Source of the DNA: Candidatus Acetothermia bacterium JdFR-48
GTDB lineage: Bacteria > Bipolaricaulota > Bipolaricaulia > Bipolaricaulales > Bipolaricaulaceae
Direction: 5' to 3'
Assembly (NCBI GenBank): GCA_002011425.1
Contig: MTNJ01000034.1
Span: 60,515 to 124,514 of the forward strand
DNA length: 64,000 nucleotides
Numbering within the stretch: the first letter of the stretch is position 1; each line of letters begins with the position of its first letter. Shown here one piece after another: positions 55,101 to 61,953 of the stretch. Below the pieces are notes generated by a model. The model ran no database searches and was not told the origin of the DNA. It saw only the letters and a list, made by a program, of their open reading frames with translations. A program made the position numbers and the translations under genes.

Positions 55101-55430
55101 AGCCCGCCGGCACGCCAGAGCTTCCACCACATCCACGAGCTCGGTGCCTTTGTAGAAGCGGCGGTCGGCGTAGCGCCGATTGTAGGCCAGTCGCTCGGCG
55201 AGGTCCAGGATCCGTTCCTCCGGGAGCCGCAGGTCCTCGTCCCGAGGGTAGCCTTCGGCGTATATCGAGGTGAAGACGCTCCCCAGAGCCTCCCTCACCG
55301 CCTTCGGGGTGAGGGACTCCGAGGGAATCAGGATGATCTTCTCCGCCTGGCGCTGCTCCTCGGCCACTATGAGGCCCAGGATGGCGCGGTCGACCTCAGC
55401 GAGGCCTAATTTCAACAAGTTCGGCTTCAT
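52146..55430 (-). CDS. glyA-gcvT: SHMT - degenerate GcvT - GcvT fusion protein
   Basis: 1094 residues. Residues 1-470 are serine hydroxymethyltransferase (IPSESLTPKAVREALGSVFT; PLP lysine Lys265 in FTTHKTLCGPRGAV; GIRMGTPWVTERGMG). Residues 690-1094 are the glycine-cleavage aminomethyltransferase GcvT (FDLGHMG, IDDLMIYRL with the catalytic Asp, ARTGYTGEPMGFEL, LRCEAGLPLWGHEL, KPFFVGREAF). Residues 480-670 look like a shrunken second GcvT: VRGRRAKYLLQEAG, LVSEAVVVRL and KPYFVGEPMLRDSL align with the C-terminal copy but lack the Asp. A Pro-rich linker is at 671-690. It links glycine, serine and methylene-THF in one chain. Confidence 0.92.
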   Translation of the reverse strand: MKPNLLKLGLAEVDRAILGLIVAEEQRQAEKIILIPSESLTPKAVREALGSVFTSIYAEGYPRDEDLRLPEERILDLAERLAYNRRYADRRFYKGTELVDVVEALACRRAAECFATDDVPVDEIYVNVQALSGAAANMAIYEALLEPGDTIMAMELAQGGHLSHGSPFHQSGRRFRVVSYGVDPETERLDYERIMELALEHRPRMIIAGYTSYPWAPDWAAFREIADAVGAYLFADIAHTAGLAIAGVYPNPIGYADVVMFTTHKTLCGPRGAVIMSTDPDIARAIDLAVFPGAQGGPHVNKFAAIAAAFAIARTPEFADLQRRIVENAMHLAAALQREGLKLAYGGTDTHLLVIDLRAVETANGETMLGEIAARILDLVGLVTNKNTIPGDTSAADAHGIRMGTPWVTERGMGRAEMEEIAAITAMVLREIRPFTYLGVTGPLSRGKLPLPVLEEARARTRALVARFVGGPGEALSVTAGGGDTGIVAFTVRGRRAKYLLQEAGTANVLALDVGDSTRDFFFDGDGRLVSEAVVVRLSDDLDGEAFLVLAPVATGADLRTWLSALSDGYVLFDPEDIHRKVQGPAVIEDIRYALRVTRDGLDNRAVEFFLDGKTVTVDPEGSVSPEGIFLGVSGGIKEVYGKHPELFEIKKPYFVGEPMLRDSLRGRHLPAQPAEPPVAPPPSRAPKKTPLNAWHRAWGAQMGEFAGYDMPLWFSSALEEHRAVRERAGLFDLGHMGTILVRGRFAEVFLDLVFSNYAAWLHPGQAQYGFLLDHRGHVIDDLMIYRLGKEEFLLVVNAVNEDKDFRWLAAINAGEIPPDPARPWVRPEGAVEIRFLKHEEEGLVDLALQGPRSRDILAKFLPRKEALRLKALRRMEFLELEIVGTSVICARTGYTGEPMGFELYVPKERATDVWEAILQAGEGFGVRPCGLAARDSLRCEAGLPLWGHELAGPHGIFPHEAGFGAYVKLHKPFFVGREAFKGALLRWDREIVRFEIPAGERPVRAGAAVLDRSGRVVGWVTSCNALPEGKQVGMAVIWQRNIPEGMALGFTAGEMPERLELGARLPWVISGKVVPRFLIKAPSDLRALGVEGE
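53627..53660. repeat. 34-bp element with 7-nt ACGCGTA periodicity, copy 2 (inside SHMT-GcvT gene)
   Basis: Same length and flanks (ACCCGTC...ACGGAT) as the copy at 20581-20614, but with perfect ACGCGTA units. It encodes IRYALRVTRDG near residues 591-601 of the fusion protein, at the edge of the degenerate GcvT segment. Relative to the gene it is in the opposite orientation to the argS copy. Confidence 0.75.
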
Positions 55431-56505
55431 CGCCCTCCTCCAAGCGGACCAGTTCCTTCACCCAGTCCGTCCTCCTCCACGCGAGTTCCACGGCCAGGTA
55501 GATCGCCCCAGAAACCAGGGTATGGCCCCCGAGCAGGAAAGGGACCCTAGCGTCCTTTATGGCCCTTAGAAGCTCGAGAAGTACCGCGTCCTTGACACCG
55601 ACCTCATCGAGGAGATCGAAAGAGAAGCGCTCCTCTGGTGGTGGCCAGATTCCAAGGCCGGCGAAGAGTACCCTTACGTCCCAGACAACCGCATCAGCGG
55701 ACTGTGAGAGCTCATCTATAAGGCCCTTCGGTCCTAGGGCTTTATAGAGACTTAGAATCAAGGGCCGTTCCCATCGGCCCTCGGCCTTCATCCCCCGAGC
55801 CTCGGAGAGGACGCGTGTTCGGCAAGCCGCTTTTCGGTCTAGGAAGCGCATGAGATGACCGCTCACCCGCCCGAGAAGGGTGACCCTCTTCCCCGGCTCC
55901 ACGAGGGCTGAAAGCAACGCCTCCGCCCTCGGGATTGGCCTGAGGACTTCGCTGAGCGCATCGGGGAGGTCCAACTTGCAAGCGAGGACCTGCAGCTCTC
56001 CGGGGGTATCGATATCGAACTGAGTCCGGGCGTTTCGGGGGAGTTCGAAACATCGATATCCCAGCTCCCATAGCCTCCAGCCCAGGGCGTTGTCGTTCGT
56101 CAAACCGCGGAATACCTCGGGCCGAGGAGGGCAAATCAAGGCGAAGTCAGTGGAATAGAAGTTGTTTAGGACGGCAAAGGGCTCGGAGAAATCGAGATTC
56201 AAGAGGTGAGACAACTCTCTCTCCCCAAGCAAAAACCCACTGCCGGCCGAGAAGTACAGAAGCCTACGAGGGCGAAACCTTTCCACAAAAGACAAAAGGG
56301 CATCGCCCCACAGGAACCTCCGTTTCGGGGTGGGCACTATCTCCAAATCCCCCCATCCCCTGCGTTCTGGCGTGAGGACGAAGAGCCCAAGCTCTTCATC
56401 CAGATGGCGCAGTTTTGAAAAAAGCCATTTGGTAGCGGCTACACGCGCCCTCCCCACAATATCCGAGGAGACCGCCACGGCCACCACACAGGCCGTCCCA
56501 ACCAT
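55396..56505 (-). CDS. nucleotidyltransferase-like protein of unknown function
   Basis: 369 residues. The first 190 residues look like a MobA/CofC-type Rossmann nucleotidyltransferase (AVAVSSDIVGRARVA, RRLLYFSAGSGFLLGERELS, VLNNFYSTDFALICP, LTNDNALGWRLWELGY, ARTQFDIDTPGELQVL), with TDFA and TQFDIDTP resembling the metal-site region. The C-terminal half (about 195-369), including LLGRVSGHLMRFLDRKA and LLGGHTLVSGAIYLAVELAW, is not recognised. No substrate can be named. It overlaps the fusion gene by 35 bp and starts 2 bp after rpsR. Confidence 0.55.
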   Translation of the reverse strand: MVGTACVVAVAVSSDIVGRARVAATKWLFSKLRHLDEELGLFVLTPERRGWGDLEIVPTPKRRFLWGDALLSFVERFRPRRLLYFSAGSGFLLGERELSHLLNLDFSEPFAVLNNFYSTDFALICPPRPEVFRGLTNDNALGWRLWELGYRCFELPRNARTQFDIDTPGELQVLACKLDLPDALSEVLRPIPRAEALLSALVEPGKRVTLLGRVSGHLMRFLDRKAACRTRVLSEARGMKAEGRWERPLILSLYKALGPKGLIDELSQSADAVVWDVRVLFAGLGIWPPPEERFSFDLLDEVGVKDAVLLELLRAIKDARVPFLLGGHTLVSGAIYLAVELAWRRTDWVKELVRLEEGDEAELVEIRPR

Positions 56506-56507
56506 CC

Positions 56508-56720
56508 TCAGGGCTTTACTTCATAAGGGAGGAGGGCCAATTTGCGCGCACGGTCGATCTCCGTGGCGAGTTGGCGCTGATGCTTGGCACACAAGTGGGT
56601 GATCCGGCGAGAGAGGATCTTCCCGCGACGATTCATAAACTGCCTTAGGACCTCGGGCTCCTTGTAAGTGAGTTTCAGGCCATGCTGGCAGACGCGACAG
56701 GCTCTCGTCTTTCCCGGCAT
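56508..56720 (-). CDS. rpsR: 30S ribosomal protein S18 (zinc-binding type)
   Basis: 70 residues from the ATG at 56718-56720 (MPGKTRACRVCQHGLKLTYK). LRQFMNRRGKILSRRITHLC with AKHQRQLATEIDRARKLALL is the S18 core. The Cys residues in CRVC and LCAKHQ form a likely zinc site, the C+ variant that Zn-sparing bacteria lack. The upstream in-frame extension is out-of-frame ssb sequence. Order rpsF-ssb-rpsR is canonical. Confidence 0.97.
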   Translation of the reverse strand: MPGKTRACRVCQHGLKLTYKEPEVLRQFMNRRGKILSRRITHLCAKHQRQLATEIDRARKLALLPYEVKP

Positions 56721-56721
56721 C

Positions 56722-57141
56722 TCAGAAAGGCACCTCCTCTTCGGGTTCCGATTCGGGTATCTCGGGCGGCTCCGGAAGTTCCGCCTCGTACTCTGCCGGG
56801 ACCTCGGGCCTCGGCCCCAGGAAGTGTACATACTGGGCGACCACCTCGGTAGTCTTACGGCGCTCCCCCTCTTGAGTGGTGAAAGAGCGAATGCGCAACC
56901 GACCGTCTATGGCCACAAGCCGCCCCTTTTGGAGGTAGGTAGCACAGGATTCGGCCTGTTTCCCCCACACCACTACAGGCACGTAAGTGGTCTCTTCCTC
57001 CCAGTTGTTGGTCTCGGGGTTGAGGACACGACGGTTCACGGCGATGGAAAAGCGGACCATAGCCTGACCACTTTGGGTATAACGTAATTCCGGATCCGCT
57101 GTGAGGCGGCCTGTGAGGATCACTCGGTTGAGATCGGACAT
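56722..57141 (-). CDS. ssb: single-stranded DNA-binding protein
   Basis: 139 residues. OB-fold stretches are MSDLNRVILTGRLTADPELR, VRFSIAVNRR, YVPVVVWGKQAESCATYLQK and GRLRIRSFTTQEG. An acidic tail ends EEEVPF, the C-terminal tip that docks partner proteins. It coats ssDNA in replication and repair. It lies between rpsF (3 bp) and rpsR (1 bp). Confidence 0.96.
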   Translation of the reverse strand: MSDLNRVILTGRLTADPELRYTQSGQAMVRFSIAVNRRVLNPETNNWEEETTYVPVVVWGKQAESCATYLQKGRLVAIDGRLRIRSFTTQEGERRKTTEVVAQYVHFLGPRPEVPAEYEAELPEPPEIPESEPEEEVPF

Positions 57142-57144
57142 GCT

Positions 57145-57447
57145 TCAGTCACCATCCGTCCTCACGATCTGATAGCGCAAAAGCTCGTCGTCCACACGAA
57201 GCCTCTCTTCAAATGAAGAAACTCTATCCGGAGGTAGGGCGAAATTCACGAGCACATAATACCCCTCTCGGAAGTCATCGATCTCATAAGCCATAATTCG
57301 AGTACCCCACTCGTCCACATTTTGAATTTGCCCACCGTTCTCCTGAATGAGCTGGTTTATGCGTTCGATCTTTTCTTTGCGCCTTTGTTCATCTAAATCA
57401 GGACGAATTATGTAAACTACCTCATAGCTTTTCAGCTCAGGCGCCAC
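57145..57447 (-). CDS. rpsF: 30S ribosomal protein S6
   Basis: 100 residues with a GTG start preceded by GAGGAGGT. YEVVYIIRPDLDEQRRKEKI, VDEWGTRIMAYEIDDFREGY, YVLVNFALPP and the C-terminus LLRYQIVRTDGD fit S6, which pairs with S18 on the 30S platform. It is the first gene of the rpsF-ssb-rpsR-...-pcm operon, with a promoter about 45 bp upstream. Confidence 0.96.
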   Translation of the reverse strand: MAPELKSYEVVYIIRPDLDEQRRKEKIERINQLIQENGGQIQNVDEWGTRIMAYEIDDFREGYYVLVNFALPPDRVSSFEERLRVDDELLRYQIVRTDGD

Positions 57448-57491
57448 CTTCGTAACCTCCTCTGTAACTGAAATTTTTCGCGGTTTGCCGA

Positions 57492-57520
57492 ACTGTACTA
57501 CAGCCTTTCGGATTTGTCAA
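57492..57520 (-). promoter_or_regulatory. sigma70-type promoter for rpsF-ssb-rpsR operon
   Basis: On the minus strand TTGACA, 17 bp, TACAGT. Perfect -35 and five of six at -10, 45 bp before the rpsF start. Confidence 0.7.
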
Positions 57521-57557
57521 CCTGTGGCCGCAACCCCCGATCTCAAGGGCATTCCCC

Positions 57558-57587
57558 TTGACAGGTGAACAATGCATGCCTTATAAT
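57558..57587 (+). promoter_or_regulatory. consensus sigma70-type promoter for HU gene
   Basis: TTGACA, 18 bp and TATAAT, both perfect, 32 bp before the HU start codon. It is the strongest promoter in the window and diverges from the rpsF promoter. Confidence 0.8.
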
Positions 57588-57619
57588 TGCTCACACTTTA
57601 ACAGAGGGGGGTGTAGTCG

Positions 57620-57943
57620 ATGAATAAGGGGGAGTTGATCGCCAAATTGGCTGAGCGTGCCGGGATGACGAAGAAAGACGCGAGAAAAGCCCTGGATACG
57701 CTCATCGACATCATCATCGAGACGGTGAGCAAGAACGAAGAGGTGCTGCTCACCGGCTTTGGGAAGTTCGAGGCTCGTGCCCGTAAGGAGTCACAGCGGA
57801 TCAACCCGCAGACCCAGCAGCGCATCAAGGTACCGAGCAAGGTCGTCCCCGTCTTCAGGCCTGGACGAAACTTCAAAGAGGCTGTTCAGAAGAAGCTCAA
57901 AGCCGTAACCGAGAGGGGCCAGCTCAAGATTAAGAAGGCCTGA
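57620..57943 (+). CDS. hup: HU-family DNA-binding protein
   Basis: 107 residues, about 15 longer than E. coli HU because of a Lys-rich C-terminal tail (KKLKAVTERGQLKIKKA). MNKGELIAKLAERAGMTKKD, then ALDTLIDIIIETVSKNEEVL, LTGFGKFEARARKESQRINP and VPVFRPGRNFKEAV give the helical dimer and the beta arms. The arm proline follows the RINP motif. It compacts chromosomal DNA. It is monocistronic, with its own strong promoter and terminator. Confidence 0.97.
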   Translation: MNKGELIAKLAERAGMTKKDARKALDTLIDIIIETVSKNEEVLLTGFGKFEARARKESQRINPQTQQRIKVPSKVVPVFRPGRNFKEAVQKKLKAVTERGQLKIKKA

Positions 57944-57972
57944 AGAGAGCCTCTTCGTCGGTTATGGCTCAG

Positions 57973-58008
57973 CCCGGCAGTTTTTTTGCGCTGCCGGGTT
58001 TTTTCTTT
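57973..58008 (+). terminator. rho-independent terminator of HU gene
   Basis: CCCGGCAG at 57973-57980 pairs with CTGCCGGG at 57991-57998 and is followed by TTTTTTCTTT. It is a textbook terminator 30 bp after the HU stop. Confidence 0.92.
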
Positions 58009-58009
58009 G

Positions 58010-58229
58010 AAAAGGGGGGAGCAGGGTTTCCCTCGCCCGTGCCGACTCGAACGGCGGCCTTGCGGGCCGAGAGCTTTCCCGACGGCAGGAGGGGACCGTC
58101 GAGCGCTACCTCGGCCTACAGGGCTGTAAACCCGTACAGGCTGGCACCTTGCCGCGGACTATCTGCCCCTTGCGGGACAGCGCTGCTCCCCCCTGTACTG
58201 GCTCGGGAAAGCGTATCCGGACAAACCGA
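58010..58229 (-). ncRNA. unclassified structured RNA candidate (about 180-220 nt)
   Basis: On the minus strand GGGGGGAGCAG (58193-58183) pairs perfectly with CTGCTCCCCCC (58024-58014), and TTTT follows. Nested inside are 58147-58143 with 58043-58039, GGCCGAG with CTCGGCC (58116-58110, 58071-58065) and CGACGG with CCGTCG, plus side hairpins CTGTCCC-GCAA-GGGGCAG (58180-58163) and CCTGTA...TGTAGG. Several pairs are G-U on the minus strand and mismatches on the plus strand, which fixes the orientation. I found no RNase P, tmRNA or SRP signature; a divergent 6S RNA is one option. Confidence 0.6.
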
Positions 58230-58235
58230 AGGATG

Positions 58236-58264
58236 ATTATACGAAATCAAAAAGAGGGGCTCAA
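58236..58264 (-). promoter_or_regulatory. candidate promoter of the structured RNA
   Basis: On the minus strand TTGAGC, 17 bp, TATAAT. The -35 overlaps the asnS stop codon, and the start of transcription would be near 58229, about 35 nt before the closing stem. Confidence 0.6.
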
Positions 58265-59565
58265 GGGTAGAGGCGATCGAGCATGCGCGGAAAGGGGATC
58301 GTCTCGCGGATGTGCCTGACGCCGCAGATCCAGGCGATCGTCCGTTCAACCCCCAAGCCAAAGCCCGAGTGCGGGACCGAGCCCCACTTCCTCAAGTCAA
58401 TGTACCATCGATAGGGTTCGAGGGGAAGGCTGTACTCCCGCAGCTGGCTTATCAACTCTTCCTCCGTGTCCACGCGTTGGGAACCCCCGATGATCTCCCC
58501 GTATCCCTCCGGGGCGATGAGGTCGGCACAGAGAACCACCGAGGGATCGTCCGGGGCCCGCTTCATGTAGAAGGGCTTGATCTTCGCGGGGAACCGCTCC
58601 ACGAAGATCGGCTTTCCGAAGTGCCCGGAGAGCGCATCCTCCGCCGGGGCTCCAAAGTCATCGCCGTACTCCATGGGGACGCCCCGTCCGTTGACAATCC
58701 TGACCGCTTCGGCGTAAGTGACTCGAGCGAACGGTCCCTTGACCTCCGCAAGCAGTTTCGTGGCATCACGTCCCAGAAATTCCAGTTCTCGTCTGCGTTC
58801 GGTGGCTACATACTCCACCACATAACGAACTAAGCGCTCCTGGAGGGCGAGGTTGTCCTCGTGGTCGAAGTAGGCCGCCTCGGCCTCCGCCATCCAGAAC
58901 TCGGTGAGATGTCGTCGGGTCTTGGACTTCTCCGCACGGAAGGCGGGGCCGATCCAGTAAACCTTTCCCAACGCCATGCAGGTGGCCTCCAAGTAGAGTT
59001 GGCCTGACTGGGAAAGGTAGGCGGGCTCACCGAAATAGTCCAAGGGGAAGAGGGTGGTCGTTCCCTCGACCTGGGTTCCCACGATAACGGGACACTCCGT
59101 GGCCACGAACCCTTCCCTCTTGAAGAACTCACGGACGGCCCATAGCACCGCATCCCTTATCCGCAGGATAGCGAACTGCCTCCGCATGCGGATCCAGAGG
59201 TGACGGTGGTCCATGAGGAAACCGACGCCATGTTCCTTCAAGGTAATGGGAAACTGTCCCTCGGGGACCTGCACTGGTTGAAGACGTGACAGCAAGAGTT
59301 CATAACCGCCCGGGGCCCGGGGATCTGCACGCACGGTCCCGATGACGACAAGGGAGGTTTCCTGCGGGAGGCGTTCACACAGCTCGAAGCTCTGAGGTTC
59401 CGTGTCCTTGGCTGTGGCTACGCATTGAAGGAACCCGGTACCGTCGCGAACAATAAGGAATCGGATCTTACCGGAAGAACGCCTGTTGAAAAGCCACCCC
59501 CGTATCGTAACCTCATCGCCCACGTGATCCCGAAGCTCCTCGATGTAGACCACCCTCGGTCCCAT
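58261..59565 (-). CDS. asnS: asparaginyl-tRNA synthetase
   Basis: 434 residues of class IIb. The N-terminal OB anticodon domain (VTIRGWLFNRRSSGKIRFLI, VRDGTGFLQCV) is followed by motif 2 (WIGPAFRAEKSKTRRHLTEF, WMAEAE) and motif 3 (GFGLGVERTIAWICG), ending HIRETIPFPRMLDRLYP. The RxTIPFPR C-terminus and GGSQRV block favour AsnRS over AspRS. It charges tRNA-Asn, so the organism need not rely solely on the amidotransferase route. It is the last protein gene of the plsX-fab operon run. Confidence 0.87.
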   Translation of the reverse strand: MGPRVVYIEELRDHVGDEVTIRGWLFNRRSSGKIRFLIVRDGTGFLQCVATAKDTEPQSFELCERLPQETSLVVIGTVRADPRAPGGYELLLSRLQPVQVPEGQFPITLKEHGVGFLMDHRHLWIRMRRQFAILRIRDAVLWAVREFFKREGFVATECPVIVGTQVEGTTTLFPLDYFGEPAYLSQSGQLYLEATCMALGKVYWIGPAFRAEKSKTRRHLTEFWMAEAEAAYFDHEDNLALQERLVRYVVEYVATERRRELEFLGRDATKLLAEVKGPFARVTYAEAVRIVNGRGVPMEYGDDFGAPAEDALSGHFGKPIFVERFPAKIKPFYMKRAPDDPSVVLCADLIAPEGYGEIIGGSQRVDTEEELISQLREYSLPLEPYRWYIDLRKWGSVPHSGFGLGVERTIAWICGVRHIRETIPFPRMLDRLYP

Positions 59566-59567
59566 AC

Positions 59568-60062
59568 TCAGGAAGCCTTTGTCTCCCGCCTCCAGAAGAG
59601 CCGCACCATATACTCCCCCTCCAAGGGTTGCATCTCGAGGTCTCCCTTATGGGCCGAGTGGATCGCCTTTCCGAGGCGCATGGCGAGGTGCGGAGTTGTG
59701 GTAGCTATCTCCATGCCATCCGTGCTTTCTTTTATCCACAGGATCCGTTGTAGGGGTCGCTGTTTGTTCGCCTCCTCCTCTTGGTTTCGCACCAGATTCA
59801 TGATCTCTTCCTTCTTCGCGGCGAGGTATGACCCTGTTAGGAAGAGAAGCCCGCCGGGGTAACGATCCTGTTCACGACGACAGGCGGGGCACAGGGCCCA
59901 GTGGGCATCCTTGGGGAGCTCCCCACCCACCGCTGGATGCTGCCAGTGGCCGTCCTTGTATAAAAGCCCGCAGCTCTCGCACACCGTGGGTTCGGGGTAT
60001 TTGCGCCCCTCGTAATAAGGATTATCGGTCTCATGTCCCACCGCACCGCGGCGCTCACGCAT
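59568..60062 (-). CDS. BCAM0308-family protein (NMD3-like zinc protein)
   Basis: 164 residues. [20 protein letters not shown] and the [20 protein letters not shown] block carry two CxxC pairs for a treble-clef or zinc-ribbon pair like the N-terminus of archaeal NMD3. It continues with [25 protein letters not shown] and [20 protein letters not shown], the family's C-terminal domain. NMD3 acts in ribosome export/assembly in eukaryotes; the bacterial family has no assigned role. It overlaps acpP by 8 bp and precedes asnS by 2 bp. Confidence 0.75.
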   Translation of the reverse strand: MRERRGAVGHETDNPYYEGRKYPEPTVCESCGLLYKDGHWQHPAVGGELPKDAHWALCPACRREQDRYPGGLLFLTGSYLAAKKEEIMNLVRNQEEEANKQRPLQRILWIKESTDGMEIATTTPHLAMRLGKAIHSAHKGDLEMQPLEGEYMVRLFWRRETKAS

Positions 60063-60318
60063 CCAATTCCTCCCCCTCCTTCTCGCCGATCTTTCGCTCG
60101 ATATAGGCTATCGCCTCTCCCACGGTATTGATCTTCTCCGCGTCCTCTTCAGGTATCTCGATCCCGAACTCGTCCTCGAACTCCATGATGAGGTCCACGA
60201 GGTCCAGGGAGTCGGCGCCGAGATCTTCACGAAAGGTGGCCTCGTCGGTCACCTCATCGAGTTCCACCATGAGCTTTTCCGCGATAATTTCCCGTATGCG
60301 CTCGGCCGTTTTGCTCAT
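60055..60318 (-). CDS. acpP: acyl carrier protein
   Basis: 87 residues from the ATG at 60316-60318. The phosphopantetheine site is Ser in [20 protein letters not shown], within the four-helix ACP pattern ([16 protein letters not shown], then [20 protein letters not shown]). The tail [10 protein letters not shown] is acidic. It carries fatty-acyl intermediates for FabD, FabG and FabH encoded just upstream; AcpS (15890-16234) would activate it. fabF, which commonly follows acpP, is not here. Confidence 0.96.
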   Translation of the reverse strand: MSKTAERIREIIAEKLMVELDEVTDEATFREDLGADSLDLVDLIMEFEDEFGIEIPEEDAEKINTVGEAIAYIERKIGEKEGEELDA

Positions 60319-60347
60319 ATCCTTCACGCACCCCCTTGACGGAATTT

Positions 60348-61088
60348 TCACGCACAGGGCGCGAGGCCCCCATCGACGCAGAAAACGTGCCCAGTTATAT
60401 AAGAAGCTTTTTCGGAGAGCAAGAAGGTCACCAGCGCCGCCACCTCCTCGGGCCTCCCGATCCTCCCCAAAGGGATTCTGGCGAGGTAAGCCCGCACGGT
60501 CTTCTCCGGGAGCGTGGCGGTCATCGGGGTCTCGATGAGCCCTGGCGCGACGACATTGGCCCGGATCCCATAACGGCCCATTTCCTGAGCGATGGTGCGG
60601 ACGAGGGCGATAATGCCGGCCTTTGCTGCAGCGTAGTTAGCTTGGCCGGGATTTCCCGTGAGCCCAACCACGGAGGACATGAAGACCAGCGCCCCGCACC
60701 GCCGCCTCATCATCCCTCGCAAGGCCTCCCGTGCACAGTGATATGCCCCGGTGAGGTTCGTGCGCAACACCTCTTCCCACGCCTCGGGCTTCATACGCAC
60801 GAGCAACGTATCCCGGGTTGCCCCCGCGGAATAGACCAAGAAATCGACCCGTCCCGCCCATCCCTCCACCGCGGCGAACCCTTCCCTAACCTGCTCCACA
60901 TTCCCCACATCACATCGGAAGAACTTCGCCCCTTCTCCCAGTTCGGCTTCGGCGCGCTTCCCACGCCCTCCGTCCCTCCCGAAGAGCGCCACCCGCGCCC
61001 CAGCCTCCACGAGCTCGCGGGCTACGGCGAGGCCGATCCCCGACGTCCCACCAGTCACCACCGCGACCTTGCCTTCAAAGCCCCACAT
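60348..61088 (-). CDS. fabG: 3-oxoacyl-[ACP] reductase
   Basis: 246 residues of short-chain dehydrogenase type. The NADP site is [20 protein letters not shown], the NAG-equivalent is YSAGATRD, and the catalytic Ser-Tyr-Lys are in [20 protein letters not shown]. The C-terminus [18 protein letters not shown] is typical of FabG. It reduces 3-oxoacyl-ACP in chain elongation. It overlaps fabD by 14 bp. Confidence 0.95.
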   Translation of the reverse strand: MWGFEGKVAVVTGGTSGIGLAVARELVEAGARVALFGRDGGRGKRAEAELGEGAKFFRCDVGNVEQVREGFAAVEGWAGRVDFLVYSAGATRDTLLVRMKPEAWEEVLRTNLTGAYHCAREALRGMMRRRCGALVFMSSVVGLTGNPGQANYAAAKAGIIALVRTIAQEMGRYGIRANVVAPGLIETPMTATLPEKTVRAYLARIPLGRIGRPEEVAALVTFLLSEKASYITGHVFCVDGGLAPCA

Positions 61089-61953
61089 ACTCCCCCCACC
61101 TTTTGAAATTTATCCCCCTGCTGGTGCGTCGCCCCAGTTTTGTCAAGACCTCCCCAGGCCCGACCTCCACCGCCTCGGTGACCCCGAGTCCTTCCAGCGC
61201 CCGGATCACCTCCGTCCAACGCACCGGGCTCGTCATCTGGATTCCCATAAGCCGCCGAATTTCCCCTGGGTCAGTCTCCGGGCGCCCGGATACCGCGGAC
61301 ACGAACTTGACCCGAGGGGATGAAAAGGCGATCTCCTCCAGGGCCTGCCGGAACTCCGCCTCCGCTTCCCACATGAGGGGCGTGTGGAAAGGCCCCATAA
61401 CCCTTAAAGGCACCGCGCGAAAGCCGCGTTCACGTGCGCGCGCAACCGCGCGCTCCACCGAAGCGTTCTCACCGGAGACGACCACCTGCTCCGGAGCATT
61501 GTAGTTCACGGCGAAACACCCCGTCTCCGCCGCGATCCGCTCGACCTCGGCTTGGGGCGCGATGATGGCCGCCATGGTCCCCGGATGTTTCCGAGCTACC
61601 TCTTCCATGAGCCGCCCCCGTCGAGCGGCTAGCCACAATGCGTCCTCCCAGCTGATAACCCCCGCAGCTGCCAATGCGGTGTACTCCCCCAAGGAGTGTC
61701 CACAGACGGCCTGGGGAATGAGCCCTGCCTCCCGCGTTAACGTCTCGGTTATCAGCCACTCGACGAAGAGGAGGAGAGGCTGGACGTAGGCCGTATGAGC
61801 GAGCTTCTCGGGGTCGCCGAGGGCCACGGCGGGCGAATACCCCAAGATCTCCTCAGCCCGTACCACAAGTGATCCCGCCCAGGGGCGCCCGAGGAGCTCC
61901 ATCCCCATGCCGGCCTCGTGGGAACCTTGGCCGGGGTAGATGAAGGCTACCAC
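61075..61953 (-). CDS. fabD: malonyl-CoA:ACP transacylase
   Basis: 292 residues. [20 protein letters not shown] opens the fold, the nucleophile Ser is in [16 protein letters not shown], Arg of the AARRGRLM block binds malonate, and the catalytic His is in [10 protein letters not shown]. It loads malonyl groups onto ACP. It overlaps fabH by 7 bp and fabG by 14 bp. Confidence 0.96.
   Translation of the reverse strand: MVAFIYPGQGSHEAGMGMELLGRPWAGSLVVRAEEILGYSPAVALGDPEKLAHTAYVQPLLLFVEWLITETLTREAGLIPQAVCGHSLGEYTALAAAGVISWEDALWLAARRGRLMEEVARKHPGTMAAIIAPQAEVERIAAETGCFAVNYNAPEQVVVSGENASVERAVARARERGFRAVPLRVMGPFHTPLMWEAEAEFRQALEEIAFSSPRVKFVSAVSGRPETDPGEIRRLMGIQMTSPVRWTEVIRALEGLGVTEAVEVGPGEVLTKLGRRTSRGINFKRWGEYVGL

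Noticed and set aside
58021..58060. tRNA or tmRNA because of the GTTCGAGTC loop-like sequence on the minus strand near 58050
   Set aside because: The T-arm stem is only four pairs, and no acceptor or anticodon arm can be built around it. It is better explained as part of the larger nested RNA.
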